This document shows, piece by piece, positions 18,836 through 27,376 of a stretch of DNA of 64,000 bases. The DNA comes from an uncultured Fibrobacter sp. (GTDB taxonomy: Bacteria; Fibrobacterota; Fibrobacteria; Fibrobacterales; Fibrobacteraceae), in NCBI RefSeq assembly GCF_900316465.1, contig NZ_ONDD01000018.1, positions 17,631 through 81,630 of the forward strand, read 5' to 3'. The translations under genes and the position numbers were made by a program. The notes below the pieces were generated by a model. It did no database searches. It was not told the origin of the DNA and was given only the letters and a program-made list of their open reading frames with translations. Numbering within the stretch: position 1 is the stretch's first letter; the number at the start of each line of letters is the position of its first letter.

Positions 18836-20077
18836 TTATAAATAAGTCCTGATGATTTCAATGAAACGCTGGAATCCCTTCTTCATGGAAACTGCAATCT
18901 GGGTTCCCGTTTCACGGTTTTTCTTTTCGCGGTGTTGCTTGTTCGCATAGTAAAGGAGGCCGATACCCGTTGCATAAGATGGATTCTGGTAGGCTTCCTG
19001 AATACCGCTCATGCCCTTCGGGCGACCGATGCGAACCGGCTTTCCGAACACCTTGCAAGCGACATCTTCGATGCCTTCCAAAGCGCAGCAACCACCCGTG
19101 AGCACGATACCGCCATTGATAATGGTGTCGAGCTGGTGAGCCTTAAGCTGTTCATTGAGCATCGAGAAAATTTCGCCTACGCGCGCCGTAATAATTTCGG
19201 CAAGAAGCTTGCGCGAGCAAGAGACATCGCCACGGTTACCCACAGCAGGCACCGGGAATGTTTCATCTTCAATCAAATTGCTAATCGTGCAAGTGCCAAA
19301 CTTTTTCTTGACTTCTTCAGCCTTCGAAAGTGCAATCGGCACATTCAGGCAACGGCTGATATCGCTTGTAATAACGTTTCCGGCATAATCAACAGAGGTG
19401 GTAAAGCGCACGGAATCGTTCACGAATACGGCAAGGTCTGCAGTTCCTGCGCCAATGTCAACAAGAGCAACGCCGAGTTCGCGTTCATCATTGGTCAGCA
19501 CAGCACTTGCTGCTGCCAAGGGTTCAAGCACAAAGCCTGCCACATTAAGACCCGCACGGTTCACGCACTTGGCCAGGTTCTGCAAAGCATTCTGTTTTGC
19601 GGTCACCACCTGAACGTCAACGCCCAAGCGACGGCCCGAACGGCCCTTCGGATTACGGATATGCGGTTCGTCGTCCAAGGAATATTCGCCCGGGAAGATA
19701 TGAATGATTTCGCCGGCAGAGGCGGGCAACGTACTCGCCTGCTTTGTCACGTTGTCAATGTCTTCTTCGCGAACTTCGCCTACGGGGAGCGTAACGATTC
19801 CCTGAGTATCCAAGGAACGCACGTGCTTACCCGCAATGCCCACATACACATCGTGCACATCGACGCGAGTCGTATTTTCAATGACTTGGACAGCCTGCTG
19901 TAATGTTTCCACTACAGAATCGAACTCGTCGGCATTCTTGAGCGGAAAATCGCCGCATTCCACAACGCGAACGTTTTCACCTTCGGAAACACCCACGAAC
20001 AGGTTTATCTTCGATTCACCAATGTCAAGGCCAAAGATGTATTCGTCTTTTCTTTTGTCCTGTTTATTGTCATCCAT
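18836..20077 (-). CDS. ftsA: Cell division protein FtsA
   Basis: 413 aa from the ATG at 20075-20077. That start has AGAGG 8 nt upstream and overlaps the ftsQ stop (ATGGATGA); an earlier in-frame ATG at 20095 has no ribosome site. It is an actin-fold ATPase that tethers FtsZ to the membrane. Evident motifs are FGLDIGESKINLFVG (phosphate 1), LVDIGAGTADLAVF (phosphate 2) and IVLTGGCCALEGI (adenosine), with the FtsA-specific 1C subdomain at about 90-170. The C-terminal KKGFQRFIEIIRTYL is an amphipathic membrane-targeting helix. Confidence 0.96.
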   Translation of the reverse strand: MDDNKQDKRKDEYIFGLDIGESKINLFVGVSEGENVRVVECGDFPLKNADEFDSVVETLQQAVQVIENTTRVDVHDVYVGIAGKHVRSLDTQGIVTLPVGEVREEDIDNVTKQASTLPASAGEIIHIFPGEYSLDDEPHIRNPKGRSGRRLGVDVQVVTAKQNALQNLAKCVNRAGLNVAGFVLEPLAAASAVLTNDERELGVALVDIGAGTADLAVFVNDSVRFTTSVDYAGNVITSDISRCLNVPIALSKAEEVKKKFGTCTISNLIEDETFPVPAVGNRGDVSCSRKLLAEIITARVGEIFSMLNEQLKAHQLDTIINGGIVLTGGCCALEGIEDVACKVFGKPVRIGRPKGMSGIQEAYQNPSYATGIGLLYYANKQHREKKNRETGTQIAVSMKKGFQRFIEIIRTYL

Positions 20078-20912
20078 TGACGCACCTCTTATCATAATTT
20101 CTTACATAGGCAAAGCCCGAATAGCGCATATCGACTTCACCCGCGCAAAGCAAATCCTTTGCAAACCCGTTTTCAAGCGACTTGTACAGCGTAAACTGAT
20201 CCTTGTTCGATTTCATGTCCTTAAAGAGAGCGGTAAAGCCGACATCTCTGAAATAAACCTTCATGCAATCATCTTCAGAAGACCAGGTCACCTGCGACAC
20301 ACGATTATAAAGTTCAGCATCATACTTACGCATATCCACCAGGAACTGCGTTACAGTCTTCACATGTTCCATTGCGGCCATATCCATTACCGGGAGCCTC
20401 ATAGCGGTCGCCACCGAGAACGGAAGCGGGAATCCTTTTTCGGAATAGATCGTTGCGCGACCTTCCGAAAGAACTGTAAGTACCGGCGAAGTTTCTTGCA
20501 ACTTGATATAGAGCGAAGACGGGAACTTCTTTACGACCTTTGCCGAAAGAATCATCGGTAGCTGCATGAGCGATGCTTCGACAGAATCGGCATTCAGTTC
20601 CGACATGAGCATTCCAGTTTCCACCTGGGCACCCTGCATCACGTCTTCCCAAGAAAGCATGCGGTTGCCTTCAATTTCCACATACTGCAAGTGGCGCAGT
20701 TCCAGCGGATTGAAATGCTGCAGGTAGAAGCGGTTGTGAATTGCAAGGACAGCAAGAACCACCAAGATAATGGTGAAAATCCAGCCGCGGCGCTTGAACC
20801 AATGCCAAGCCGAAGACACTCCGCTTTTCACCTTGCGGACGCGCTCCTGCTTGCGCATGAGTTCGTTGTAGCCCATTCGACGGCCGAGTAATGTTGTCTT
20901 ACGTCCAGTCAA
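20070..20912 (-). CDS. ftsQ: Cell division protein FtsQ/DivIB
   Basis: 280 aa. A basic cytoplasmic tail of about 42 residues is followed by a single TM (about 44-60, WIFTIILVVLAVLAI), a POTRA domain (LRHLQYVEIEGNRMLSWEDV, about 72-145) and a beta domain. It joins FtsL (and a FtsB equivalent, not seen here) in the divisome. It lies 18 nt downstream of murC, and its last 8 nt overlap ftsA. Sequence divergence is high, as is usual for FtsQ; topology, the POTRA pattern and gene position support the call. Confidence 0.9.
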   Translation of the reverse strand: MTGRKTTLLGRRMGYNELMRKQERVRKVKSGVSSAWHWFKRRGWIFTIILVVLAVLAIHNRFYLQHFNPLELRHLQYVEIEGNRMLSWEDVMQGAQVETGMLMSELNADSVEASLMQLPMILSAKVVKKFPSSLYIKLQETSPVLTVLSEGRATIYSEKGFPLPFSVATAMRLPVMDMAAMEHVKTVTQFLVDMRKYDAELYNRVSQVTWSSEDDCMKVYFRDVGFTALFKDMKSNKDQFTLYKSLENGFAKDLLCAGEVDMRYSGFAYVRNYDKRCVNG

Positions 20913-20930
20913 TTCTAATTCCTAATACTT

Positions 20931-22313
20931 CTAGAGGCATTCCTTCAAAATTCTTTCGCCCAGTTTCCAGATGTTTCCAGCGCCCATGAGCACCACCACA
21001 TCGCCCGGCTGCAATTCCTTCTTGAGAATCGGCAGCAAGTTCAGCTGGTCGCCCACAAAGCGGGAATCACGGTGGCCGCGGTCAGAAGCACTGTTAGACA
21101 CGAGCGAACCCGTCACGCCTTCAATCGGCTTTTCACGGGAAGCGTAAATGTCGGTCACCAAGAGCACATCGCAGTTTGCAAATGCACCACCAAAGGCATC
21201 ATGCTGGTCGCGGGTACGGGTAAACAGGTGCGGCTGGAAAGCAACGATGATGCGGCGATCCGGGAAAGCATCGCGGAAACCGAGCAAGGTAGCCGTCGCT
21301 TCGGTCGGATGGTGAGCGTAGTCATCAAAGACCAAGACGTCGTTCTTTTCGCCAATGAATTCAAAGCGGCGCTTGACGCCTTCGAACTCGGCGCAGGCCT
21401 TGCGAGCGATATCGGCAGAAATACCTTCTTCGATAGCGAGGGCCACGGCGGCAGTTGCATTCAGCACGTTGTGACGGCCCGGAATCTGGAGTTTGAATTC
21501 ACCCAAGCTTTCACCATCGTTCAAAATTTCAAATACAGGGTAACCCTTTTCAAAACGCAGGTTATCCACGCGGTACTTGGCCTGACGCGTAAAGCCGTAA
21601 GTAATCACCGGCTTCTTGAGACGGGCCAAAATCTGCTGCACGTTCGGGTCATCCAAACAGACAATCACCTGGCCGTAGAACGGAATCTTGTTCGCGAACT
21701 GTACGAAGGCATCCTTGATGTCTTCAATGTTTTCGTAAGTATCCAAGTGGTCGGCGTCAATGTTCGTGATGATTGCAGAAGACGGCATCATCGAAAGGAA
21801 GCTGCGGTCGAATTCATCGCTTTCGGCAATCAGGTAGTCACCCTTACCGACCTTAGCGCCCGAGCCTTTACCCTTGACAACACCGCCCACGATAATGGTC
21901 GGGTCAAGGCCGGCTTCTTCCCAAATCTGGCCCACGATAGAGGTGGTCGTGGTCTTGCCGTGAGTGCCTGCAATCGAAAGCGTGTACTTCATGCGCATGA
22001 GTTCGCCAAGCATTTCGGCGCGGCGAATCACCGGAATACGGCGGTTACGAGCTTCAACCAGTTCGGGGTTATCGTGCGGAACTGCAGAAGAATAAACCAC
22101 CAAGTCCGTATCTTCGACATTCGATGCTTCATGCTTTGAGAAAACCTTAATGCCAAGGCCCTTCAGGTAATCAATCACCTGGCTTTCACCGGTATCGGAG
22201 CCGCTTACCACGAAACCGTTATCGTGGAGCACTTCGGCAATACCGGACATACCGGCGCCACCGATACCTACAAAATGAAGCTTACGGACACGCTTACAAT
22301 CATTAATCTGCAT
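20931..22313 (-). CDS. murC: UDP-N-acetylmuramate--L-alanine ligase MurC
   Basis: 460 aa. It adds L-Ala to UDP-MurNAc, the first amino acid of the stem peptide. The N-terminal Rossmann motif is HFVGIGGAGMSGIAEVL (about residues 12-28), the ATP loop is SIAGTHGKTTTTS (about 115-127), and the ligase family signature includes YAHHPTE (about 331-337). Its start overlaps the murG stop in a TAATG arrangement. An SD (AGGAGAATG context) lies within the end of murG. Confidence 0.97.
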   Translation of the reverse strand: MQINDCKRVRKLHFVGIGGAGMSGIAEVLHDNGFVVSGSDTGESQVIDYLKGLGIKVFSKHEASNVEDTDLVVYSSAVPHDNPELVEARNRRIPVIRRAEMLGELMRMKYTLSIAGTHGKTTTTSIVGQIWEEAGLDPTIIVGGVVKGKGSGAKVGKGDYLIAESDEFDRSFLSMMPSSAIITNIDADHLDTYENIEDIKDAFVQFANKIPFYGQVIVCLDDPNVQQILARLKKPVITYGFTRQAKYRVDNLRFEKGYPVFEILNDGESLGEFKLQIPGRHNVLNATAAVALAIEEGISADIARKACAEFEGVKRRFEFIGEKNDVLVFDDYAHHPTEATATLLGFRDAFPDRRIIVAFQPHLFTRTRDQHDAFGGAFANCDVLLVTDIYASREKPIEGVTGSLVSNSASDRGHRDSRFVGDQLNLLPILKKELQPGDVVVLMGAGNIWKLGERILKECL

Positions 22314-23383
22314 TAATCATTCTCCTTAGAGAGGATAACACGAGCAATCTGGTCGGCTGCATCGGGCATTCCGAGCTTTTTAGCCGCGACGGCCATCGAA
22401 TTCAAACGAGTTTCATCGCCCAAGAGCTGTTCCACCTTTTCCCACAGGTGATTTTCTTCGGCATCGAGTTCCACAAGGGCAGCACCGGCATGTTCTACCA
22501 CGCGGGCATTATGTTCCTGGTGGTTAGCGGTAGCATGCGGGAACGGCAAGAGAATCGAGGGCTTACCGAAGGCAAGGATTTCGGCCAAGGCAGAGGCACC
22601 AGCGCGGCTGATAATCAAGTCGGCATGCTTCATGTAGGCGTAAATGCCATCAAGGAATCCGCGAATAGCCACATTCGGAACTTCGCCTACGCGGTTGCTG
22701 ATGGTTTCCACATTCTTGACTCCCACCTGCCAAACGACAGATACATCGTCGCGAGCAGCAATGGTCTTGATGCTTTCTTCAATCTTGTTGTTGATGCCCA
22801 CAGCACCCTGAGAGCCGCCCACAATGAACACGGCCTTTTTGCCCGGAGCAAATTCGGCAGGACGAGCGAGAGTATCGCCAATCGGCAATTCACGAACCGG
22901 GTTGCCAAAAATCATGCATTTTTCTACCGGGAAGAACTTAGCGGCTTCTTCGGAAGTTACAAAGACGGTCTTTGCGTAGCGGGCACCCACCTTGTTGGCA
23001 ACGCCGGCCACTGCATTCTGTTCCTGCAGATAAACCGGAATGCCGGCAGTGCCTGCGGCAAGCACGATCGGAAGCGACACGTAGCCACCGGTTGCCACAA
23101 CGACATCGGGCTTCACTTTCTTAATCACGCTCTTGGCGCGCACCAAAGCCTTGGACAAATTGAACGGCAAGGCCAAATTCTTGAGGAACGGGCCACGGTG
23201 CAGGGGAACAGCCGAAATGTATTCGTAGGGCCAGTCTTTTGCAACCAAGCGTTCTTCCATAGAATCTTTACGGCCAGCAAAAGTAATGTCGGTCACGCCC
23301 ATCTTTTTAAGGCTATTTGCAATGGCTACGGCCGGGAAGATATGGCCACCGGTACCGCCACATACGAAAAGGAACTTTTTCAT
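22313..23383 (-). CDS. murG: UDP-GlcNAc transferase MurG
   Basis: 356 aa. It is a GT28 enzyme that adds GlcNAc to lipid I, giving lipid II, on the cytoplasmic face of the membrane. The N-terminal loop FVCGGTGGHIFPAVAIA (about residues 5-21), the second GGSQGA loop (IVGGSQGAVGINN, about 188-200) and the C-terminal donor site ISRAGASALAEILAFGKPSILLP (about 258-280) are intact. It overlaps ftsW by 4 nt and murC by 1 nt. Confidence 0.97.
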   Translation of the reverse strand: MKKFLFVCGGTGGHIFPAVAIANSLKKMGVTDITFAGRKDSMEERLVAKDWPYEYISAVPLHRGPFLKNLALPFNLSKALVRAKSVIKKVKPDVVVATGGYVSLPIVLAAGTAGIPVYLQEQNAVAGVANKVGARYAKTVFVTSEEAAKFFPVEKCMIFGNPVRELPIGDTLARPAEFAPGKKAVFIVGGSQGAVGINNKIEESIKTIAARDDVSVVWQVGVKNVETISNRVGEVPNVAIRGFLDGIYAYMKHADLIISRAGASALAEILAFGKPSILLPFPHATANHQEHNARVVEHAGAALVELDAEENHLWEKVEQLLGDETRLNSMAVAAKKLGMPDAADQIARVILSKEND

Positions 23384-24555
23384 ACGCCACTCCTTGAAAA
23401 TTCATAGTTTCTGTAGGCACTGCTTTCGAGCGAGGCGCCACTCATGTAGGGTTCCTTGATCATCTTGCCTGTATTGGATCTGGAAATGTTCAACAGAATA
23501 CCCACTGCCACACAGCTGTAAATTAAATTGGTTCCGCCGAAGCTTATGAACGGGAGAGGTTGGCCCGTCGTGGGGAAAAGTCCCACGCAAACGCAGACGT
23601 GAACCAAAAAGTTGAAGAAAAGCGAGAACGTGAGAGCCACGGCCAGGTACTTTCCGAAACGAGTCGAAGACTGGCGAGCAATCGAGAATCCTTGAGCAAA
23701 AAGAACCGCATACAAAACCAGCAAGAAGAAGGTTCCCATGAATCCGAATTCTTCGCCAGCCACCGCATAAATCACATCTTTGTGAACTTCGGGCAAGTAA
23801 CCCAGTTTCTGCACGCCCATGCCAAATCCCGTTCCCGAGAATCCGCCGTTACCCAAAGCGAGCAAAGCATGTTCACCCTGCCAGTTCGAAGCGACCATTT
23901 CGCCTTCGGCCGCCGTAAACGCCTGAATACGCTTACTCGAATGTCCTGTCATGAGCAACATGATAATTCCCGGCGGAATGGCGGCGCCAATGGTAATAGC
24001 AAGGTACTTGTAATTCACGCCAGCCGTAAGCATTACGCAAATCACAACCATCGAAAGCATCATGAGCATCGAATAGTTCGGCTGCAAAATCAGCAAGAAA
24101 GCGGTAATGCCAAAGAAGATTCCCGGCTGCACGATGGTGCAAGCAACACTCTTGATGTTGTCGCCTGCCTGCGAGAACTTTCCGCAAATGCAAATGAGCA
24201 TGCCGAGCTTCATGATTTCAGAAGGCTGAATGCCCAAAATCCAGCGGTTCGCACCCTTGACACCGTGGCCCGACACAAGAGCCGCAATCGTCAGCACCAC
24301 GCCCACAAAGAAGGTAATGCGACCGAGCCAGACCCAGTGACCGTAATCCAGGAATCGGGCAAGGCCAAGCATCAGAATCAAACCGAACACAGCCTTGATC
24401 AAGTGCTTTTGCAGATAGTATTCTGCAGGAAGTCCATGGGACACAGCGAAATGGGCCGATGCCGTATAGACAATAGGCACGCCCAAACAAATCAGCAGCA
24501 ACACTACTACCAAGAGTAGCTTGTTCATGCCGGTATTTGCGACTGTGTTTTCCAT
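23380..24555 (-). CDS. ftsW: SEDS peptidoglycan polymerase FtsW
   Basis: 391 aa with about ten TM helices. FtsW polymerises lipid II together with its partner transpeptidase FtsI. Family marks are GANRWILGIQPSEIMKL (about residues 100-117), a large extracellular loop containing GNGGFSGTGFGMGVQK, and the C-terminal FPTTGQPLPFISFGGTN. The longer start at 24553-24555 is used; a second ATG at 24526-24528 (MNKLLLVV) is possible because the SD spacing is ambiguous. It follows murF by 18 nt, exactly where mraY and murD are found in many dcw clusters. Confidence 0.95.
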   Translation of the reverse strand: MENTVANTGMNKLLLVVVLLLICLGVPIVYTASAHFAVSHGLPAEYYLQKHLIKAVFGLILMLGLARFLDYGHWVWLGRITFFVGVVLTIAALVSGHGVKGANRWILGIQPSEIMKLGMLICICGKFSQAGDNIKSVACTIVQPGIFFGITAFLLILQPNYSMLMMLSMVVICVMLTAGVNYKYLAITIGAAIPPGIIMLLMTGHSSKRIQAFTAAEGEMVASNWQGEHALLALGNGGFSGTGFGMGVQKLGYLPEVHKDVIYAVAGEEFGFMGTFFLLVLYAVLFAQGFSIARQSSTRFGKYLAVALTFSLFFNFLVHVCVCVGLFPTTGQPLPFISFGGTNLIYSCVAVGILLNISRSNTGKMIKEPYMSGASLESSAYRNYEFSRSGV

Positions 24556-24573
24556 TCCTTCGTGAGTCCTAAA

Positions 24574-25956
24574 TTAAGCCTTGACCTTCGTGAGTTTAAG
24601 CATGGCATCCACCACCTGTTCCATGTGCATGCCGCGGCTGCCCTTGATCAAGAGCACATCGCCTTCTGCCACAATTTCGGTGAGGGTGTCGATCAGTTCC
24701 TGAACAGATGCAAAGTGGTGCGCAGCCTTCATGCCCTTGGACTTTGCGCCCTTCACATAAAGCTTTGCCTTTTCGCCCACGGTCAGGAGCATATCAAAAT
24801 TCATTTCGGGAACCATAGCGCCCATTTCCTGGTGCAGAGCGTCCGTCTGAGCGCCGAGTTCCAGCATATCGCCCAAAATGGCAATGCGGCGGTTCACCTT
24901 CATGTTGCCAATGGTCTGCAAAGCCATCTTGGTCGAAGACGGGTTCGCATTGTAGCAATCCGACACAATCTTGAAGCCGTTGGCATTCTTGATTTCCATA
25001 CGCATGTTGGTCGAACGGAAGTTGGCAAGAGCCTTGGCGATGTCGGCCTTGGGCACTCTGTACTGCAGGCCAACGGCGATTGCAGCAAGAGCGTTATAGA
25101 GGTTATGAATGCCCGGCACGTTCAGCGTAAACTTGGTGCGGTCTACAAAGAAGGTAGCGCAGTTGTCTTCGCTCCATTCGAGCTTTTCAGGCTTGATGAT
25201 GCCGCGCTTCACGCCAAAGGTCACCACTTTGTAGCTCGTATTGCTGCGGCACTTGCAAAGACGCGGGTCATCGGCGTTCACGATGAGCACGCCGTTCTTC
25301 TTGAGGCCTGCGACAATCGTCTTCTTTTCGGCGAACACGCCGTCCAAATCCTTGAGGCGTTCCAGGTGAGAGGCGCCAATGTTGGTAATCACGGCCACAT
25401 CGGGCTCGACAGCGAGCGAAAGCGGACGGATTTCATCCGGGCCGCTTGTGCCCATTTCAATCACAGCAGCTTCGTGACTGTGCTTGAGTTGGAACAGTGT
25501 CATGGGCACACCGATGTGGTTATTGAAGTTACCGGCGGTGGCGTGGGTGTTATACTTCTGCGAAAGAACGGCCTTCACCATTTCCTTAGTGGTGGTCTTG
25601 CCGTTGCTGCCCGTAATGGCAACCTTCTTTACCTTGAAATTCTTCTGATAGCCCTTGGCGAGCTTGAGGAGCGCTTTCGTCGTATCGTCGACGGGCGCAT
25701 ACATCTTGAAGTTTTCAATGCCTTCGGCATCAGCGTTCACGACACTCATCAATGCTCCATTTTTTTCCATTTGAGTTACAAACTGGTGGGCGTCAAATCG
25801 GGCACCCTTGATCGGCCAAAAAACCACGCCCTTGGCAGGTTCGCGGGAATCCATGCAAAGATTCACTTTGCGGTTCTTGGTGCGGCCATCAACACCTACC
25901 GAGTAGGTTTCGAGGATTTCCAAGAGTTCCTTGATTTTCAAGTCCAGCTTATACAT
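24574..25956 (-). CDS. murF: UDP-MurNAc-tripeptide--D-Ala-D-Ala ligase MurF
   Basis: 460 aa. It adds D-Ala-D-Ala to complete the pentapeptide precursor. The ATP loop AITGSNGKTTTKEM (about residues 112-125) and the MurF-type stretch GNFNNHIGVPMTLFQL followed by AVIEMGTSGPDEI separate it from MurE. The substrate-domain motif SDCYNANPSS, typical of MurF, is at about 328-337. The first codons overlap the end of murE by 8 nt, indicating translational coupling. Confidence 0.96.
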   Translation of the reverse strand: MYKLDLKIKELLEILETYSVGVDGRTKNRKVNLCMDSREPAKGVVFWPIKGARFDAHQFVTQMEKNGALMSVVNADAEGIENFKMYAPVDDTTKALLKLAKGYQKNFKVKKVAITGSNGKTTTKEMVKAVLSQKYNTHATAGNFNNHIGVPMTLFQLKHSHEAAVIEMGTSGPDEIRPLSLAVEPDVAVITNIGASHLERLKDLDGVFAEKKTIVAGLKKNGVLIVNADDPRLCKCRSNTSYKVVTFGVKRGIIKPEKLEWSEDNCATFFVDRTKFTLNVPGIHNLYNALAAIAVGLQYRVPKADIAKALANFRSTNMRMEIKNANGFKIVSDCYNANPSSTKMALQTIGNMKVNRRIAILGDMLELGAQTDALHQEMGAMVPEMNFDMLLTVGEKAKLYVKGAKSKGMKAAHHFASVQELIDTLTEIVAEGDVLLIKGSRGMHMEQVVDAMLKLTKVKA

Positions 25957-27376
25957 TTTCCATTGCCTTCACCGCTTCTTCGCGGTCATCAAAATGGTGT
26001 TTGGTCTTACCCACAATCTGGTAGTCTTCGTGGCCCTTGCCCGCAATCACAAGCCAGTCGCCGTCCTTAAGTTCTGCGCAAGCCTTGGCAATCGCTTCTT
26101 CGCGCTTTTCGACGACGCTAAACTTGTCCGTCTTCATACCAGCGCGAACATCGTTAATGATGTCGGTCGGATTTTCGGTACGCGGGTTATCCGAGGTGAG
26201 CCAAGCCTTGTCCGCAATGCGTTCGGCGATTGCACCCATAATCGGGCGCTTGGTCTTGTCGCGGTCACCGCCGCAGCCGAACACGCACGCGAGGCGGCCT
26301 CGGCAGAGGCTACGAGCGGTCGTAAGGACGCGTTCGAGGGCGTCAGGTGTGTGTGCATAGTCCACAATCACGTGGCGGCCATTCTTGTTCCAGACCTTTT
26401 CAAAGCGGCCCGGAACGCGGACTTCTGCCAAAGCCTTGCGCATGGCAGGTTCGGCAAGGCCGATTGCCTTTGCCCAGGCAAGTACCAGCATCACGTTGTC
26501 CACGTTAAAGTCACCGCACAACGGAGTTTCAAACGGTTCTGCACTAATGGCAGGCAACAGCATCTTGAGGCCATCCTCAGTATTCTGCACGGCACCTTCG
26601 GGCTTCACTAAAGCACTAACGACCCCTAGACGCGAGACAGCCACCCTCCGGTCCGCTCCTATCCCGGCTAGGGAATCGTATAGTTTCTTTCCGTACGCAT
26701 CATCGATATTGATAACGGCAACACCATCATCAGCAAGGTAACGCGTAAACAAAAGCTTCTTTGCCTCAAAGTAGGCATCCATCGTCTTATGGTAATCGAG
26801 GTGGTCTTGAGTCAGGTTGCTGAACAAGGCGCTCTTGTAAAGCACACCTGCCATACGACCCTGATCCAAGGAATGCGAAGACGCTTCCATCACCAAGTCC
26901 GTACAACCGGCCTCGACTGCTTTTGCGGCAAAGGCATACAAATCCAATAGCCCCGGCGTCGTTAATGTAGCGGGCACCGAAGTTTCGCCAATTTTATTCT
27001 TAATGGTTCCAAGGAGAGCAACCTTGCGGCCAGCAGCCGAAAGCATTGCATCCATCAGGAACGCACTCGTTGTCTTACCATTCGTACCCGTCACTGCATG
27101 AGCGCTAAGCTTTGCAAACGGGTCCTTATAGAAAATCTTTGCAGCTTCAAGGCGAGCTGCCTTCACATCGGCCACTTGAATCCACTTGGACGTCAATCCC
27201 TCGGGAGCAACCGTTTCGCTCACCACTGCAACTGCACCCGACGCCAAAGCGGTTCTTGCAAATTCATCGGACTTTTCGCCCGGCATCGAGAAAAACAAAT
27301 CTTTTGCCTTCACGCGGCGGGAGTCGTCGCACAGGCCCTGCACATTCAATTTCTGCATCAACGTTTCAGAAATCAT
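25949..27376 (-). CDS. murE: UDP-MurNAc-L-Ala-D-Glu--diaminopimelate ligase MurE
   Basis: 475 aa from the ATG at 27374-27376. That start overlaps the upstream PBP stop (TAATG) and has AAGGAG 8 nt upstream; an earlier in-frame start at 27406 lies inside the PBP gene. The ATP loop is AVTGTNGKTTSAF. The DNPR motif (LTSDNPRTENP) marks specificity for meso-diaminopimelate rather than lysine, so the wall is predicted to be A1-gamma type. Residues LVMEASSHSLDQGR are the typical central motif. Confidence 0.97.
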   Translation of the reverse strand: MISETLMQKLNVQGLCDDSRRVKAKDLFFSMPGEKSDEFARTALASGAVAVVSETVAPEGLTSKWIQVADVKAARLEAAKIFYKDPFAKLSAHAVTGTNGKTTSAFLMDAMLSAAGRKVALLGTIKNKIGETSVPATLTTPGLLDLYAFAAKAVEAGCTDLVMEASSHSLDQGRMAGVLYKSALFSNLTQDHLDYHKTMDAYFEAKKLLFTRYLADDGVAVINIDDAYGKKLYDSLAGIGADRRVAVSRLGVVSALVKPEGAVQNTEDGLKMLLPAISAEPFETPLCGDFNVDNVMLVLAWAKAIGLAEPAMRKALAEVRVPGRFEKVWNKNGRHVIVDYAHTPDALERVLTTARSLCRGRLACVFGCGGDRDKTKRPIMGAIAERIADKAWLTSDNPRTENPTDIINDVRAGMKTDKFSVVEKREEAIAKACAELKDGDWLVIAGKGHEDYQIVGKTKHHFDDREEAVKAMENV